A DNA stretch of 64,000 bases from Fistularia commersonii. Its lineage: Eukaryota > Chordata > Actinopteri > Syngnathiformes > Fistulariidae. Shown one piece after another: positions 47,031 to 60,221 of this stretch. The DNA lies in contig JBBMNZ010000035.1 in assembly GCA_037954325.1 (NCBI GenBank), positions 3,452,501 through 3,516,500 on the forward strand, given 5' to 3'. A model generated the notes under the pieces. That model was not told the origin of the DNA. It did no database searches and worked only from the letters and a program-made list of their open reading frames with translations. A program made the translations under genes and the position numbers. Numbering within the stretch: position 1 is the stretch's first letter; every line of letters begins with the position of its first letter.

Positions 47031-47489
47031 TAATGGGCCTTGTGCGATGCTTTGCATCACATCTCCCTCCGCCGGCTGCATCCCGTCCCGGTGAGACCTA
47101 ATGGTCCGCTGCAGTGACAGTTCCCACAGGGGCCCCGGGAGTGGAGCCGAGGTGCGTGGAGTAAATGGCACAAGCTGCTTTATTTGAAAAAAAAAAAAAA
47201 AAAAGTGGATAATGAGGTGAAGGTGAGTGTAATGTAATGCGGCGGGTGAAAGCAAAAGCCGCTCCTGATGTCATTATCTGTTCCCTGCTGCTGCCCCAAC
47301 TCGGAAAATTATATATATAACAGTAGTTTATATAGTAATCTGACCATTAACATATTTACTCTCTTCTTGGAGGACTAACTGCAAATGTAGCACTCATAAG
47401 GCATCATTCCATTCTTATCCTCGTCATTTTGATCCTTATTGTCATTCTGTTATCTGTTCCTATCCTCGTTACTGTCTTATATTTGTTAA

Positions 47490-47560
47490 TATTGTTATTG
47501 TTGTGTTGCTGTGACAAACAAATTCCCCCAATGGGGATCAATAAAGTATGATCTTATCTT
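47490..47560 (+). repeat. LINE 3' tail
   Basis: ttccccccaatgg-type sequence: aaattcccccaatggggatc aataaagtatgatcttatctt. This is the standard 3' end and tandem tail of a common fish LINE. Confidence 0.7.
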
Positions 47561-47574
47561 GTCCGACTTGGTCG

Positions 47575-47775
47575 TGAGGTAGTTGGGTGTGTGTCGTCCA
47601 CCTTCCCCCCGGCCTGCCTGGGTCCTCGCTAGGTGCTCCGTCTTCTTCCCGCCGGTCCAAAAAACAGCCGATGGCGTGAAAGTAAGGCCGAATGGTGAGA
47701 TGTCTCTGTGATTGACAGCTGACCGGTCTGGTTTAAGCCCCGCCTCCTGTCCTGGGATTGGCTGCAGCGCTCCGG
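47575..47775 (-). repeat. Dispersed fish repeat, minus orientation
   Basis: Reads on the plus strand gtgattgacagctgaccggt ctggtttaagccccgcctcc tgtcctgggattggctgc, the reverse complement of the family core. The ttcttcccgccggtccaaaa block is upstream. Confidence 0.75.
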
Positions 47776-48474
47776 TGACCCTGTGCAAGATGAATGTATA
47801 ATGAGTATAATACCGTGTAAGCTGCAGAGTGACATTTGTTATTTTTTAACACAAGCAGCCAGATTGTTTGACAAGCCGTCTCTCGAATTTGATACGCAGT
47901 TTTCCTCTTTTCTCTTCCTGTCTTTTTTATTTTTTTTCCCTTCTCACCGTCACCTCTTTGCTTCTTGTGCGGGGTTGCCTTTGAGAGACAACCAACGCAA
48001 TCATGCAGACAAAAGAGAAGCTAATTCAGGGAACATCTCTGTCGATCCAAAAAAAAAAACCTCAATAGCAGCAGTTATGAAAGACAAGCAGACTTTAGAC
48101 TGTTAAACCTTTGGCTGCTGGCATTTGACAGCCTCATGCGGTTCCCCTTCATCGGATTGATTTTTGAATGTGTTAACAACCTCGCCCTGGCTGTACCCCA
48201 TCCACACTTCCCAAAAATAGAGGCTGACAGAATAATCACAGGGGGGTCAGGGAATTGGGAGAGCAGAGACGCTCAGTGAAAAAAGTACTTCAGGCCCTGG
48301 TCTTTCTTTTTCGCGGGCAGGAAGTGTCTAAACACACAAGAGTTTTTGTGAGATAATGTAACCATTGCTGTTTTTATGGAATTGTAGCGGTCTGACCAGA
48401 TGTTACGTTCGGTCGTTCTGTCATTGATTCACGTGTTGGTTTTCTGCATCGCTTCTCCTGTTCACATGGTCGAA

Positions 48475-48600
48475 GGGGGCAAGAGCCAATCCCGCGTGAC
48501 ACTTGGTGCCCGGAGGCGGGGTTTAAGCCTGACACAGCTGTCAATCACAGGCTGGTGGGTCAGGACCAGTGATCTGCAGTCAGGGGAGGCAGGATAAGCC
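48475..48600 (+). repeat. Dispersed fish repeat core, plus orientation
   Basis: gccaatcccgcgtgacactt ggtgcccggaggcggggttt aagcctgacacagctgtcaat cacaggc. Confidence 0.7.
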
Positions 48601-48609
48601 GTGCCTCAC

Positions 48610-49210
48610 TTGCCAATCTTGGAAAGAAAAAAAAAGTAAAAAATATATTTAACAGTGATTTGCACTATAACGGTATTTTTCATTTAACTTAACCAGTTTT
48701 AGAATGAATTCACTTTTACTGTTCGGATCTTGAGAAGAGATGTGAGGTGAGGTCGTGGACTGCTGAGCCTCAATGTAGAGTGTGCAATGACAGCTGACTG
48801 CTGACATGCTCTGCACTAAGACTATACTACTGTCGCTGTTAAAATGTGTAAACACTTTTGTTATATGAAGTGCATTTCCAATGTGCAGTGTTTTTTTCTT
48901 CTTAACAATTGTATGTGTGCTACTAGTGTCTCATGCTGAGCGATCATAAAACGGCTGCGAAGATCCAGGAAGTGAGGCAGGCAGGTCTCCTGCCTCACGA
49001 TAGAGGGCGCTCATGATTCCAGGGACTCCTCGGCTGCAGAATACAGTACCTCACTGCATCACTGGTTGGGACACCCCATTTTTTTGGACTCTGAGAGGAA
49101 GACAAACTTTGACTAAATGAGGAAATATCTATAATGATGTGATGACATGTTTTATTTTGAAAAGCTCCACTCACCCTCAGCTCTGAATACTATCAGAAAA
49201 CTCAATTTAG
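48610..49210. other. Intergenic, no gene seen
   Basis: AT-rich stretch with no recognised element. Confidence 0.45.
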
Positions 49211-49218
49211 AGAATATA

Positions 49219-49504
49219 CAGGACTGTCTCACAAAATTAGAATATTGTGATAAAGGTCTTTATCTTCTGTAATGCAATTAAAAAAACAAAAATTACTTTT
49301 TCATGATATTCTAATACTTTGAGATAGCATTTTTGAGTTTTCTTAAGATGCAAGCCATAATCTGCAATATTAATATACTAAAAGGGTTGCAATATTTCAG
49401 TTGATTGTAATGAACCCAGAATGTATGACATTTTTGTTTTTGTAATTGTATTGCAGAAGATAATGAACTTTATCATAATATTCTAATTTTCTGAGACAGC
49501 CCTG
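49219..49504. mobile_element. Tc1/mariner-type miniature inverted-repeat element
   Basis: Begins CAGGACTGTCTCACAAAATT (then agaatattgtgataaag) and ends in the matching reverse complement (ctttatcataatattctaat then tttctgagacagccctg). It is flanked by TA on both sides (49217-49218 and 49505-49506), the mariner target duplication. Inside, a second pair of inverted motifs (tgatattctaatactttgag) is present. There is no coding capacity. Confidence 0.88.
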
Positions 49505-49559
49505 TAATGTGTTTTCTGATCGGGCCTCAGAAAAACAATCCAATGTAGTCAGAGTTAAC

Positions 49560-50480
49560 CCCTCCACCCTGGTGTAGGTGGGGGCTGTACAGGTTACAGG
49601 TGTTACCGCGGTTACGACGACCACCGCGGGTTGGGCAAAGTCGGGTTGAAGAGGGGTTTTTCCGTTGTGATCCACCTGAACTTTTCACCTCGGAGTCCAG
49701 TGCCCCGGGGCCCGGCTCAGAGGTGATTCGGAGTGACAGCTGCAGGCGGCTCAGCCCGCCGTATCCGAGTCGGGCCAGGCTCGGCCCGCAGGAGGAGCGG
49801 GCGCTCGCCGCACGTCAGGCGTAAAGCGGGTGACGGGGACATCGGGGGACAGCGGTGTCACCCGCCGCGTCGGCAGGGAAACGGTTATTGTCCAAGACTG
49901 CGCGGAGCGGAGGAGGAAACCTGGTGGACGTGTCGGGGAGGCCTGACGGCCGCCGCCCTCCTGACCCGTGTCGGCTCGGCTCCCGTCACTCGACCTGATC
50001 TGACCGACGCACCCGGGCGGGATTTCTAAAACCAACTTTTGTCTCGTCTTATTTATCCAGGCAGCTCTGTTGGAAACAGGAGGTTAAGCGAAGACTGAAA
50101 TTGTCCATATACTTGGAAACACGGCGAATGATTGGATGCCTCTATATGCGGCACTGCGATTGACAGGTGAAGCCCCGCCTCTCGCCGTAAGCCAGGACGG
50201 GACCCCCGCCCAGCGTCTGCTGCCCCGTCTCTGAGTCTTCATCACCTTCATCCCCCGTTCACTCCTCCGCTTTCTCCTCAACCCCCTCCTCACTCGCCCC
50301 CGCTCTTCCTGTAGCCCTACAATAACACAGACTGAGGCCTCAGTAAGTGCTGTTTTCCTGGCCCGCCTGGAAGACCTTCCCCAAAACCAAACAGAAGCCG
50401 GGGCTCGTTTTCCCTCCCGCTCCGACCCGGACCGGACCAGACAGATCCAAAAACCAGGCGCCCGGTGAGCTGCGGAAACC
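49560..50480. promoter_or_regulatory. Orphan CpG-rich block
   Basis: 49600-50020 is very GC- and CpG-rich and open in several frames on both strands, but none of the translations is recognisable. 50155-50190 holds a minus-orientation repeat core (gattgacaggtgaagccccgcc). It may be a promoter for an unannotated transcript or a distal PKD1 leader exon about 2.6 kb upstream of the PKD1 start. Confidence 0.35.
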
Positions 50481-51211
50481 GGGCCTTGTGGAATCTACTT
50501 TTTTTTTTTTTTTTCAATTTCGACCCTCCTTACAATAATTTATTCGACAAATATTGCAGAATAACAGAATTGCATGAACGCAGCTGATTTGAACGAGTCG
50601 ACCCTGAACACATCACCGCCTGAACTTTGTGGGTTTTGTTCGTTTATTATTTTAATGTTTGAGACCGAAGAGAAAAATGAACCAGGTGAGCCCCCTGCTG
50701 CTCCCGTGGCCCCTCCAGGAGACACCAGTTCCAGGCCAGACAGCTCATTATGGGATGCATGTTCCTTGGTCACACTACCAGTTGCATTTGTCACACATCG
50801 CCTGTCCTTATCATAAACCTCTATTATGAAGCGTCATAATTCAGTCACACAACACATTATAAGTCTACTTAAGCTGACAAATATCTCAAGATAAAGCAGG
50901 TGGGCCCGGGCTTTCCCAGATTTCGGCTGTAAAAAAAAAAAAAAAAAAAAAATCCAATGGCAACCGTGTCCCCCAAAGGGCTCCATTTCCAAACTGGCCT
51001 GCCCCTGTGGGTCCACCGGCAGGGGGCGCCACGGACGCCAAAAAACCCTGGTTTTTGAAGGATGCAAAGCTGCGACATCAACCCCCACCCCCTTTTCTGC
51101 CCGGGGTTACTCTGGGCTGCACAGGAACCTCGGTTACAACAGGTCGCGGTTTATTACCAAACGGGAACATTTCATTCATTTGGAAAAAGTGAGTTCTTTA
51201 AGAAAAATAAA

Positions 51212-51700
51212 TGTACACCATATTTTCCAGACTTATGAGCACACCTGAATATTAGCCGCACCGGCTAAAAATAACTAAATAAATATATGTGTACATACAC
51301 AGGCCGCACTTGTCTATAAGCCGCAAGTATCCACGTTGTAACATGAGATATTTTCACTGAAACATTTCTTAAACTTTTAATTAAATACATACTGGAGATG
51401 CAGTGCCGGTGATATGACTGATGAAAAACATTAATAACAAATTACAAGGAAAAGTCCATCCATCCATCTATTTTCTACTCCCGCTTTGTCTTACTCCGGC
51501 TGATCGCTATCTTGGTCTAAAACCATCAAAGTCTTTGTCCGACCTCAGAATTTCACAGTAATTTCATCGGTCCGATGTGACGAGGGGTGAATAGGGCATA
51601 TTATCCCCCAAAAAATTCTTAGCCACATCATTGTTTAAGCCACAGTGATCAAAGAGTGTGAAAAAAATAGCGGCTTATAGTCTGGAAATTATGGTGTTAA
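51212..51700. mobile_element. Terminal-inverted-repeat element, about 0.48 kb
   Basis: The left end acaccatattttccagact (51215 on) and the right end (gcggcttatagtctggaaat tatggtgt) are inverted copies of about 28 bp with few mismatches. Imperfect flanking aataaatg/aataatg may be the target duplication. It is non-coding, and the family was not assigned with certainty (hAT-like). Confidence 0.65.
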
Positions 51701-51789
51701 ATAATGAAATCAAACCCCAGAGAGTCGGTAAATGTGGATGCTCACTTTGTAGAATACTTTCTCATTTCTGTTCTTTTATTCCCCGCAGG

Positions 51790-52150
51790 AGGTCAAAGGG
51801 GCAGCCAATCCCTGCTGGGCTCAGCGGCTGAGAGGCGGGGTTTAACCCGAACGTGTCACCTGTCAATCAAAGGCCCACATTGGGACCTCCAGCTCTCAGC
51901 TCCCTCATCACACCCACAACTCAGGTAGTCCAAGTCCACTGTTGTAACACTCTTGGAGAACCTGGGGAGAACCCAACCAGGAACCAGGAGAACATAGAGA
52001 TAACATACAGAGACGTGGTGGAACACAGGGAGAACCCAAAACTCAACCATGACATGGAGAGAACATACAAATAAATACATCCATGGAGAGAACCTGCAGA
52101 GAATTCGAGCAGGAACCAGGAGAACATCGGAGAAGATCCCAGGCAGGGGA
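51790..52150 (+). repeat. Dispersed fish repeat with internal ggagaac expansion
   Basis: The core ggcagccaatccctgctggg ...gaggcggggtttaaccc... cacctgtcaatcaaaggccc is followed by many copies of a (g)gagaac(c/at) motif from about 51955 to 52130, an irregular minisatellite grown from the gagaaccc...gagaacatg part of the repeat. Confidence 0.7.
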
Positions 52151-52559
52151 TTCTTGGAAATGTTTCTCCTCACCATAAAACCCGCCCGGATGCGTTTCCT
52201 AATTTCGCCTCTGCGCATCCCGGAGAGGACAACGTTGCATCAGCGCCGGGGTCCATCCTGACAGCGGGAAGGCTCGATGTCCACCAGCGGCGCTTCATGG
52301 AACTGCAAGAGGAGGAGGAGGAGGAGGAAGTTCTCCCAAACTTTTTTTTTCACGTCTGGAAAAGGGGTGAGAGGGAAAAAAAAGGGATCTTGGAGAAGCT
52401 CCGTCAGAGTTCCAGACCGAAGTAGGACCGAGAGTACAAGTCAGGGGGCTGAAAAGACGAGGAGCAAAGTTGGCTTGTTGTTTTTTTTTTTTTCTTTTCC
52501 TTCTTCTTCCACAGTCTCCTCACATGAAAACGGGGGTTTTGCGTGTCCGTCGTGCGCGT

Positions 52560-52909
52560 CCTCAGCTCCCCGGGCCCCCGAGCGGACTTCCACCACCCGA
52601 GGCGATGCGATGCGAGTGAGCTATGCCTTGTGGAAATGGACACACTGCATCCACGCGAAAACATGGCGTCCGAGTCCCGGGGCTCGGCTTCTTCTCCGGC
52701 TTGCTGCTGGCGCTCTGCTGCCTGGAGGCCCGGGGCTCCGGCGGCCCCGGCGGCGGCGGGACCTGCGGCCCCTGCCCCGCCAACTGCAGCTGCGCGCCGG
52801 CCGGGCCCCCGGCGGGGCCCCCGGCGCCGTCCTGCGTCGTCAACTGCTCCGGTGTCGGGCTGGAGAGGGCCCCGGCGGCGGGCGACATCCCGGCGGCCAC
52901 CAGCGTCCT
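52560..52909 (+). promoter_or_regulatory. CpG-rich PKD1 5' end
   Basis: Exon 1 and its upstream leader are extremely GC-rich (for example ccggcggccccggcggcggc in the coding part). This matches a CpG-island promoter, as at the mammalian gene. Confidence 0.5.
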
Positions 52910-55900
52910 GTGAGTAACCCGGAGCCCAAACTTCTCCATCTGTTATTATCATTGATTCTAGTAATAATATTAGTAGTAGTGGTTGCATTGTTAACATTTT
53001 ACCCCCATGCAAAAACAACTTTTCTGGTTCGTTTTGTTTTGCACGCATACTGCTACTTCTTGCAGGACTTTATGTTGTGTGCGCGTCAGTGATGAAGGTG
53101 GAGGTCAAAACAAACAAAAAGAAAAGTATTGACATGATTATCTTTTGGGTTGGTGGCTTCGTACCTGCAGTACAAGCCTTTACACCAGAAATGATTCTCA
53201 TGCCAGACCCAAAGGAGGAGCCGCATTGATGGGATTTCTGTTTCTAGCAAAGAAATGCAGATCGGCAACCGTTCGGCGAAAGAGTCGCCCGGTGCTTCTC
53301 CGTTCTGTGGCTCCGGTCGGGTCAGGTCGGACCTTCCGGTGGGTTCGCCGTGGGGCCCCGGGGAGCTGCTGGCGGATGTTTTTGTAATATTTCCTGCCTT
53401 TTTTCGCAGACACACGCGGAAAAGATGAATCTGTGCTGAGTAACATCTGGCAGACTTGTGGATCATGACAAAAAAAAAAAAAGAGCCCAAAATGCTATTG
53501 GGGCTCTTTTTGTGTTGGCTGACGTTGAATATTGCAGTTTTTATGGCCTTGAACAGAAAATTCCGTCTAATGCCGGACATCTCTTTGCCCTTCGGGCCAC
53601 AAATCGGGGAAAAGTTTTACCCACGGAGACACACGTGACGCCCGGATGAACACATAAGCGCAACGTGAACCATATTTGCGTGGAAAGCACCGGCAGGGGA
53701 CGAGTGTGTGTGTGCGTAAGTAAGAGTGCGTTTCAGCGTGTGCGTGGTGGATGAGAGGAAGCGGAACCCTGGTGTTTTGTGGCGCAGATCGGCCCTCGGC
53801 CTCTGGTGCTGCAGCGGCGAGAACATTCTGTTCCGCGTTCTCCCGTCAGAAGCCATATGTTATCAATTATTTATTTCACTTCAAACCACCTTCCCTCGCT
53901 CAGCCCAAGGAAGCCGCCGCTCACATCCGTCCCGGGGCCGCGGCGCCGCCTCGGAGCGGACGAAGTGAACCCCCCAATTAAATTCCCGCTTTGATGATCC
54001 GGGTTTTCCTTCTCCGATCTTGGCTTCGTTCCTCCTCCTGAACCCCCTCCTGTGACTTTTTCAGTAGTTTCTGTTTGTCAACCCAGTTCGGGCCATCCTA
54101 CAGATCCTGTGGACCGGCGGAGGCTCCTGGCGGAGCATCCCGGCCCCCCGCAGAAGGAAAAATAAGATTTTTCTCACTTTAGCGGCATCTAAACGCGCCG
54201 CTGACGGTGACTGGCAGTGGCGCCGCCGTGTCACCCCTTGTGATTGGCCTTCCGAGCGTGACGAAAGGTCGCTGACCTGCGGGGGCTCGAGGAGCCCCTT
54301 GGGCTCCAGTTGTCTTGGAACCTTGCGATGATGCAACGCCTCCAGCGTATTTCTCATGTCGTTTTTACGCCTAAAGATTTTCCGGTAGAAGACTTAAAAC
54401 CCGGCGGTAAGGCAGTCTTAGGAGTCGCAGGGCCGTCTCAGTCGTAAAGCGTGAGCGGGTACTCTTAGCGTAGCCGTAGCCATAGCGCGGCCTTTTCCTC
54501 GTCTTAGTGTTTATGACAATTACAAACGTGTGATATTATCGCAACTCTTAGCATCACGTCACGGTAAAGATTGAAACAGGAAACCCGGTAGACGAACGAT
54601 CGCCGAGGTTGTTTTGGCGGCGGAGGCGGTATTTGTCGGTGGTCTGGATCAAGGGGAAAGGCAAAGGACGTCCCAATCGGCGAGAGCGTCCAGAGAGAGG
54701 AGCAGAGGGTCAAGTTGTAGGTCAACTCTCCCATGTATACTCACAGAGTGGAGAAGAAGAAGCGATAATAGTAATAATAAGAATAATTATACATTTTATT
54801 TAAGATGACTTTTGTTGATGAAGTTTATTTTTATCTCAGTTTTATCGTACCTTCATTCTATATATTTATAGATGTTCATCTGCTCAAGGTTGCTATGCTA
54901 CCCCTTGTGTCCTCAAATTTCCCTTCAGGGACAAATAATGTTTTTCTTATTCTGATTATTGGACTGAAACAGCAACAGCTCTGCAAATACCCGGGGAAAA
55001 CATTGCACGGCGGCCAAAAAATAAAAATCTGTATATGCGGAGCTGTCAATTATGGCGGCGATAGATACATCTCGTGTAGAATATTCATTTGAGAAATGAA
55101 ATGTTTCCTCCCTGGAGATGGAGGAGTGTATCAGAAGGCCTTCTGGATTCAATCTCTTAGCGTCCGTCCGTTGTCGAAGCGGGTCAGAACCTCAGAACCC
55201 CACCGGGGTCGGCGTGAAGGCCGTTAGGAAAAAAAAAAAACAAACGCAGTTCTACAACCCAGCTGTGACAACACAAGCAGTTTTCCACCAATGGACGCTC
55301 GGAGGAGCGAGAACATGGAGACAAACATAATCCAGGTTTCTCAGATGGATTTGTTGACAAGTAAACACGACTCGACCCTCTAACCTCACAGCAAGAAGTG
55401 GTCTCACCGTCCAAAAACAGTCAGTAGATCCATGAAGTCAGCGGGCGTGAATGGGCCGTGTGATTGACAGCTCTCTGGTCCAGGTCAAGCCTCGCGTCCT
55501 GCTCGATGGATTCTGGATTGGAGCAAAATTTTTTTCTTTTCTCAAGGGGTTCAAGATCCTGGTTGTGGGTCCACTCCAGGCCGTCGTCGGGGCGAGAGCG
55601 GGTTTAACCTGGACGGGTCAGCTGTCAATCACAAGCCTCCGCGTATGGAGACATCCAGGAGCAATTTTGATTTTACGATCGATCTACTAACTGTTTTTTG
55701 GACTGCGGGAGGAGGATGGCAAGAAAGCAGTCAGCTAGTGAAAGTGAATGAGATCAACACAGATTACTTTTGATCGGAGTGTACATTTATCACAGTCACA
55801 GCGTGTTTCCCATAGCCTGCTAATATTTGTGGAGGAGGATTAGCCGCTCCTGACGCACTCATCAGTTTTTGCGGTTATTCATGTTTACATTAAAAAGAAA

Positions 55901-58509
55901 AAATCCAGGGGGAAAAAATTAAAGCCAAGAGTTCTGCTAGATTAGCCGTATGAGTAGAGTGACTCACACACACGCACACATACACACACACACACATACA
56001 CACATGAACTAGCTCTGAATAGCTGCATCGAGTGAGACTGCAGTTAATGGATTAAAAACGATGTAATCCCCATCGAGTACAACTGCTGATGAGATTGTTT
56101 AGCCCAATGGTGTGTGTGTGTGCGTGTGTAAGTGTGTGTGCGTGTGCTGGAGGGGGAGGTTGAATATGACAAACGTACCGCCGAACTGCTAGTAAGCCGG
56201 TGGAAAAACACCAATGGCAAGGCGACCGCCGCGGTCGCTGCAAGGCGTTGTCACAGAACATGACGCGTCATTTCTGTTGTCCGTGCCGTTCCGGTGTGTT
56301 TTCTTTTTTTTTTTTTGTTTTTTTTTTTTCCCCTTCAGGCGGAGAAGGAGAGTTTGGTTGATGTATTGCTGCCGTCTCCTCTTTAAGATGCAGGTTTGTT
56401 TGGCTGGCGGGTTCTTCCGGTGTCTCAGTGGTAAGCGCTGGGAAGGGAACCGTGGAAAAATTTAAGAGGTTTCTTGGGATTTGACCTTTCCGCGTACCAG
56501 GAATCCAATTCAGTCGGCCAATCGGATGGGAGGGATTTTGACCAAACACGGCGATGTAGATCCTGCCCTCAAAACCGCAGCCGATCGTCTATACCGATCA
56601 TCCTGACCATGTTTTTTTCCGCATCCGGACGTTGATCTCAAAGGTATCAGCGGAGATTCTTCTCCTCTTAGCTGTGCTTCTACCCGTGTCACGCTGACAT
56701 CTGTTTACATTTTACGCCTTTTTCCCAGGCGGAGAAAGTTCGGCGGCAGGTTCCTGAAACATTGCAAAGGCCAGTTCGGCGGCTCAACTCTAAAACAAGA
56801 ACCGTTCCCGTTTACAGAAAATGTATTTAATTAAAGCGGAGACAAAGTCAAACAGGTAGCTTTACCGCTAACTCACCTGTGGCCGCCCTCGATCGACGGG
56901 CGTTACCATGGTCACGAAACGAAGACGAGTAGAAAGAGACGGTACCAGGCGATCGCTTTTTTTAAAGAAAACAGTTTTATAATGAGAAGAGCCGGTTATA
57001 TGTTTGCGCTTGGACGCCCGGGCCGAGGTAATCTCTCTTTCTCATAAGTTCTCCATCTCCGCGCCTCCTCTCCTCCCCCGCACTCGGCTATCATTCGCAA
57101 CCGCACGCACAAAAACACTGCACACTTACGTAAATGAAAAGTGGGGAAGGTTAGCTCCGATGTACTGACCATATGTCGGGGAGTTTGTTGTGTTTCCGTG
57201 GCGACAGTAACTGCTGACATCACTCGACGGCGCGCGCAGGCATTCCAGGTCGGGAAACGGGAAAGCGAGGAACGAAACGGGGGAGAGAAGCAGGAGAAGA
57301 CGACGGGGCCGTCGCCGCTCTCCTCCCGAAACCCGAAAACGTGTAGATAATGATTGAATAAATGTCGTTTTATCAGCGCTCCAGTTGCAAACTCCAGCAC
57401 AAACGAAAAATGCGAATTATCGTAAATATATTTTCAGCTTTATGAGCCGAAATGACTATTTCAGATGGATTTGTTGACAACCAAACACAATTCGGCACAC
57501 TTAACCTCACAGCAAGAAAGTTCCCGGTTGGGTTCCAACTGGCTTGTGGTCTCTGCGCTCTCCCCGTTCCTCTCGGGGTTCCCCGTCTTCCTCCCGCCGT
57601 CCAAAAACATCCGGTAGATCCGCTGAAGACTCGAAGCAGGCGTGAACGTGCCGTGTGATTGACAGCTGTCTGGTCCAGGTCAAAACCCGCCTCCGGCCCG
57701 ATGGATTCCGAGCGAGATTTATTCCCTCTCTCATTTCAAGGTGGATCTGCGGGTTTAACCTGGACGGGTCGGCCGTCAGTCACAGGCCCCACGTATGGAG
57801 ACGTCCAAGCATTCACCGTCTCGTTCACACCTACCGTTTAAGAGTTCTCCATCAAGCTACTGGCGTTTTTTTTGGACGGCGAGCCCGGGAAGGAGAACCG
57901 TTCTTGCCCTCAGGCGACGGCGCCAATGAGCGTTCCCGTCAGTCACCTCGGTTTTCGGTTTTTCGTCGGACCCGGAGTCCTTGTCCCGGCCACGTTTTTG
58001 TAATTTTTTATTTTGAATCCCGCATAGGCTGGGATATTAGGCCAAAGGCTCACACGTGAGCGTGGAATGTAAACCTCAGCCGGAGCTGCCGGCCCCTCCC
58101 AGGATTCATTTTCCACGTTTTTTTTATCCAAATGGGACTTTTTTTTTTCAGATTAAATGCAACGGGTTCAGTTTGTACAGCGGGTGTTTGTTTGTTTCAA
58201 GCTAGTCAGCAAATGAACAACACCTCCTTTTTTTCAAGTCTGATTAAATCATTTTAGCCCTTTTTTCAAAACGCCGTCTCACCCTTTTCTCTGGTTTCCG
58301 GAGCTCCTCCCGTCCGCTTCTCTTACCACCTTAAACTTACATCGTTTCAAGAGTCGCGAGCGTTTAAGGTATCACACGATTTTTAGTTTTTCTCTTTTGA
58401 TTTTAACACTCAATTCCACGTGATGTTTACAGCGTGTAAGGCAGCGGCATCGCCACGGTTTTGTTTTGTAGGCTGGAGTCCCCCGCATGCATCGACAGCA
58501 TGTCCTCGG

Positions 58510-58563
<54 letters not shown>

Positions 58564-59419
58564 GTTTTCAACCGCTGCACACAGCTGCCCTACACTTTCC
58601 AGCTGGAAAGCAGACAGTGGCGGCGGCGGCAGCAGCTGGAAAAATGGACAGAATGTTCTGGAGAGGAGAGAAAAAGGAGAGTGTGACCCACCTAAACTCT
58701 CCATCCGCCCCCTCCAAGAGGCGGGAAAGTACCCGAAGAGTTTTCGGGGGACCCCCCCCCCCCCTCACCTGCCCGACCCACCTACCTCTAACCCGGTCTC
58801 CATCATCTCCTCACCCTCCCCTCCGCTCTTCGGAGAGCTCCACTCTGCGAGTATAAACAAAAAAAAAAAACAGCGGAGAAATGGAAAATAGGGAGCGAGG
58901 AAGAGGAGGAGGGATGAAAGTGACCACAGGGAAAGCTGTGTTTAGTGGGTTAGTGGAGCATTGCCCTCGCTCTCAGCGACTTGGACCGCGCCGCCGCCAC
59001 GCCAAGGCGGACACCCATCTCCCCGGTGACCGGACCGACAGCACGCGGCGGCTCTTTATCGTTGAACGCTTCGCTAAAGGCGAAGGAGCTTCCTGAGAAG
59101 AAGTTTCCCCTCCGTCTCTCCTCCTTCCAGGATCTCTGGAAGCCTTTTTGGCCGTTTTGGTTTCAACTCTTTATATTCCCTTCCTGAGCCCCGGTGCCCA
59201 CTCTCCTCCATCATCCCCGCCGCCGGAGCGAGTCAGACTGTGTGTGTGTGTGTGTGTGTGCGCGCGTGCTTGTGTGTTCCCATCCTCCAGCTCAGAAGAA
59301 GTGGCACCAGACGGGCCTTATAAGGAGCGGTTAGATCATTGGCCACACCGTTAGTAAAATAGAACCATATGTGTGCTGTGGGTGTTTGTGAGCGGGCCTA
59401 TAGCTGCAGACTCTCCAGC

Positions 59420-59464
<45 letters not shown>

Positions 59465-59803
59465 TGTGTGTGTCTGTGTGTCTGAAAGTAATACTCCATG
59501 TGTCCAAAGGTAGCTGGGAGAACGGCAGCCTCTTGCTAATAGAGGCGGTGAAGGTCCCATTACATGGTCGTGCTGTGAACACACACACACACACGCACAC
59601 ACACAGTTTTTTTTTTTGTTTTTTTTTTTTAAACCCTCATTCACTGGCGTTCTTTCAGAAACCCCTTCCACTTACCTTAACCTTCACTGCCCCCTTACTT
59701 TAGCCTTTACCTTTACCTTCCCCTTGCCTTAACGTTTACCTTAACCTTAGCTACGACCTGATCTCCTTTGCAGGATCCTGGTGGGTTCACGGCAACCGTG
59801 ACC

Positions 59804-59856
<53 letters not shown>

Positions 59857-60020
59857 GTGTTAGTCAGGGAAGGGCTCCTGGTTACCTTCTGATTGGATTC
59901 CCAGAGGAGGAGGGAGAATTCTCCCCCTTTCTATGTTTATCTGTCGTCCTCTCTTTTTTTCTCTCTGTCTCTCATCTCCGAGCATTTGTTTCTGTAAATA
60001 TCGTTCTCTCTTTCCATTTA

Positions 60021-60062
<42 letters not shown>

Positions 60063-60161
60063 CCCCGTTTCTCTTTCTCTCTCCGGTTCAGTCCCCATCT
60101 ATCTTACACAGCTCGTCTGGAATGTACAGATGTTTCCTTTTGGGAATGGGCGTCCGCTCTG

Positions 60162-60221
<60 letters not shown>

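Noticed and set aside
49733..50035. Open frames on both strands of the CpG-rich block
   Set aside because: Open because of GC content. Arg/Pro/Gly-rich translations with no recognised similarity.
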